A stretch of 5,386 nucleotides of DNA from Thermoguttaceae bacterium (lineage in GTDB: Bacteria > Planctomycetota > Planctomycetia > Pirellulales > Thermoguttaceae): NCBI GenBank assembly GCA_017454585.1, contig JAFTCU010000308.1:1-5386 (forward strand), read 5' to 3'. The notes below the pieces were generated by a model that did not search any database, was not told where the DNA came from, and saw nothing but the letters and a program-made list of their open reading frames with translations. The position numbers and the translations under genes were made by a program. This document shows positions 5,358 to 5,386 of the stretch, in pieces (positions within the stretch are counted from its first letter, which is position 1; every line of letters starts with the position of its first letter).

Positions 5358-5386
5358 TGAAAAAAAGTGTTTTTCTTTTTTCTAAA

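Noticed and set aside
1..5386. CRISPR array, tRNA or rRNA genes
   Set aside because: I saw no regularly spaced direct repeats and no cloverleaf or rRNA-like blocks. The only paired direct similarity is the 340-bp gene duplication.

Overview
The window is a moderately GC-rich bacterial chromosome segment: the larger genes are rich in GC and the gaps are AT-rich. It holds four complete genes, one 5'-truncated gene and one transposase remnant. Nothing fixes the species. A secreted acetyl-xylan-esterase-type hydrolase, a vSGLT-like sodium/sugar symporter and short GC-rich palindromic repeats between genes would suit a polysaccharide-using Gram-negative, possibly of the Planctomycetes/Verrucomicrobia/Lentisphaerae group. 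This placement is inference from gene content, not from any phylogenetic marker.

Layout, left to right. (1) Positions 2-445 (+) carry the C-terminal part of a metallo-beta-lactamase-fold protein fused directly to a rubredoxin domain. (2) Positions 446-567 are a short gap with two related GC-rich hairpin repeats 35 bp apart. (3) Positions 568-1833 (+) encode a secreted AXE1/cephalosporin-C-deacetylase-type esterase with an N-terminal beta-rich domain. (4) Positions 1834-2408 are a 575-bp AT-rich gap with a long imperfect inverted repeat (1873-1980), a short remnant resembling the C-terminus of an ISL3-family transposase (about 2087-2191), and a probable promoter plus Shine-Dalgarno sequence for the next gene. 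(5) Positions 2409-4472 (+) encode a 687-residue SSS-family symporter. It keeps the Na2 site and nearly all sugar-contact positions of Vibrio SGLT but carries two acidic insertions in loops predicted to be periplasmic. A strong intrinsic terminator follows. (6) On the minus strand, 5209-4889 and then 4875-4549, a tandem pair of small acidic paralogues is separated by 13 bp and converges on the symporter. (7) Positions 5210-5386 hold a leftward promoter for that pair and a rightward promoter leaving the window.

How the genes may work together: the esterase and symporter fit one carbohydrate theme, with extracytoplasmic removal of acetyl groups from a glycan followed by sodium-driven uptake of a released sugar. 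They are separated by 575 bp and the symporter has its own promoter, so they are not a tight operon. The MBL-rubredoxin protein looks like a separate redox function. The paralogous pair has no function I can assign. Its tandem arrangement and lower GC make it the best candidate for something undescribed, and the periplasmic insertion in the symporter is the second.
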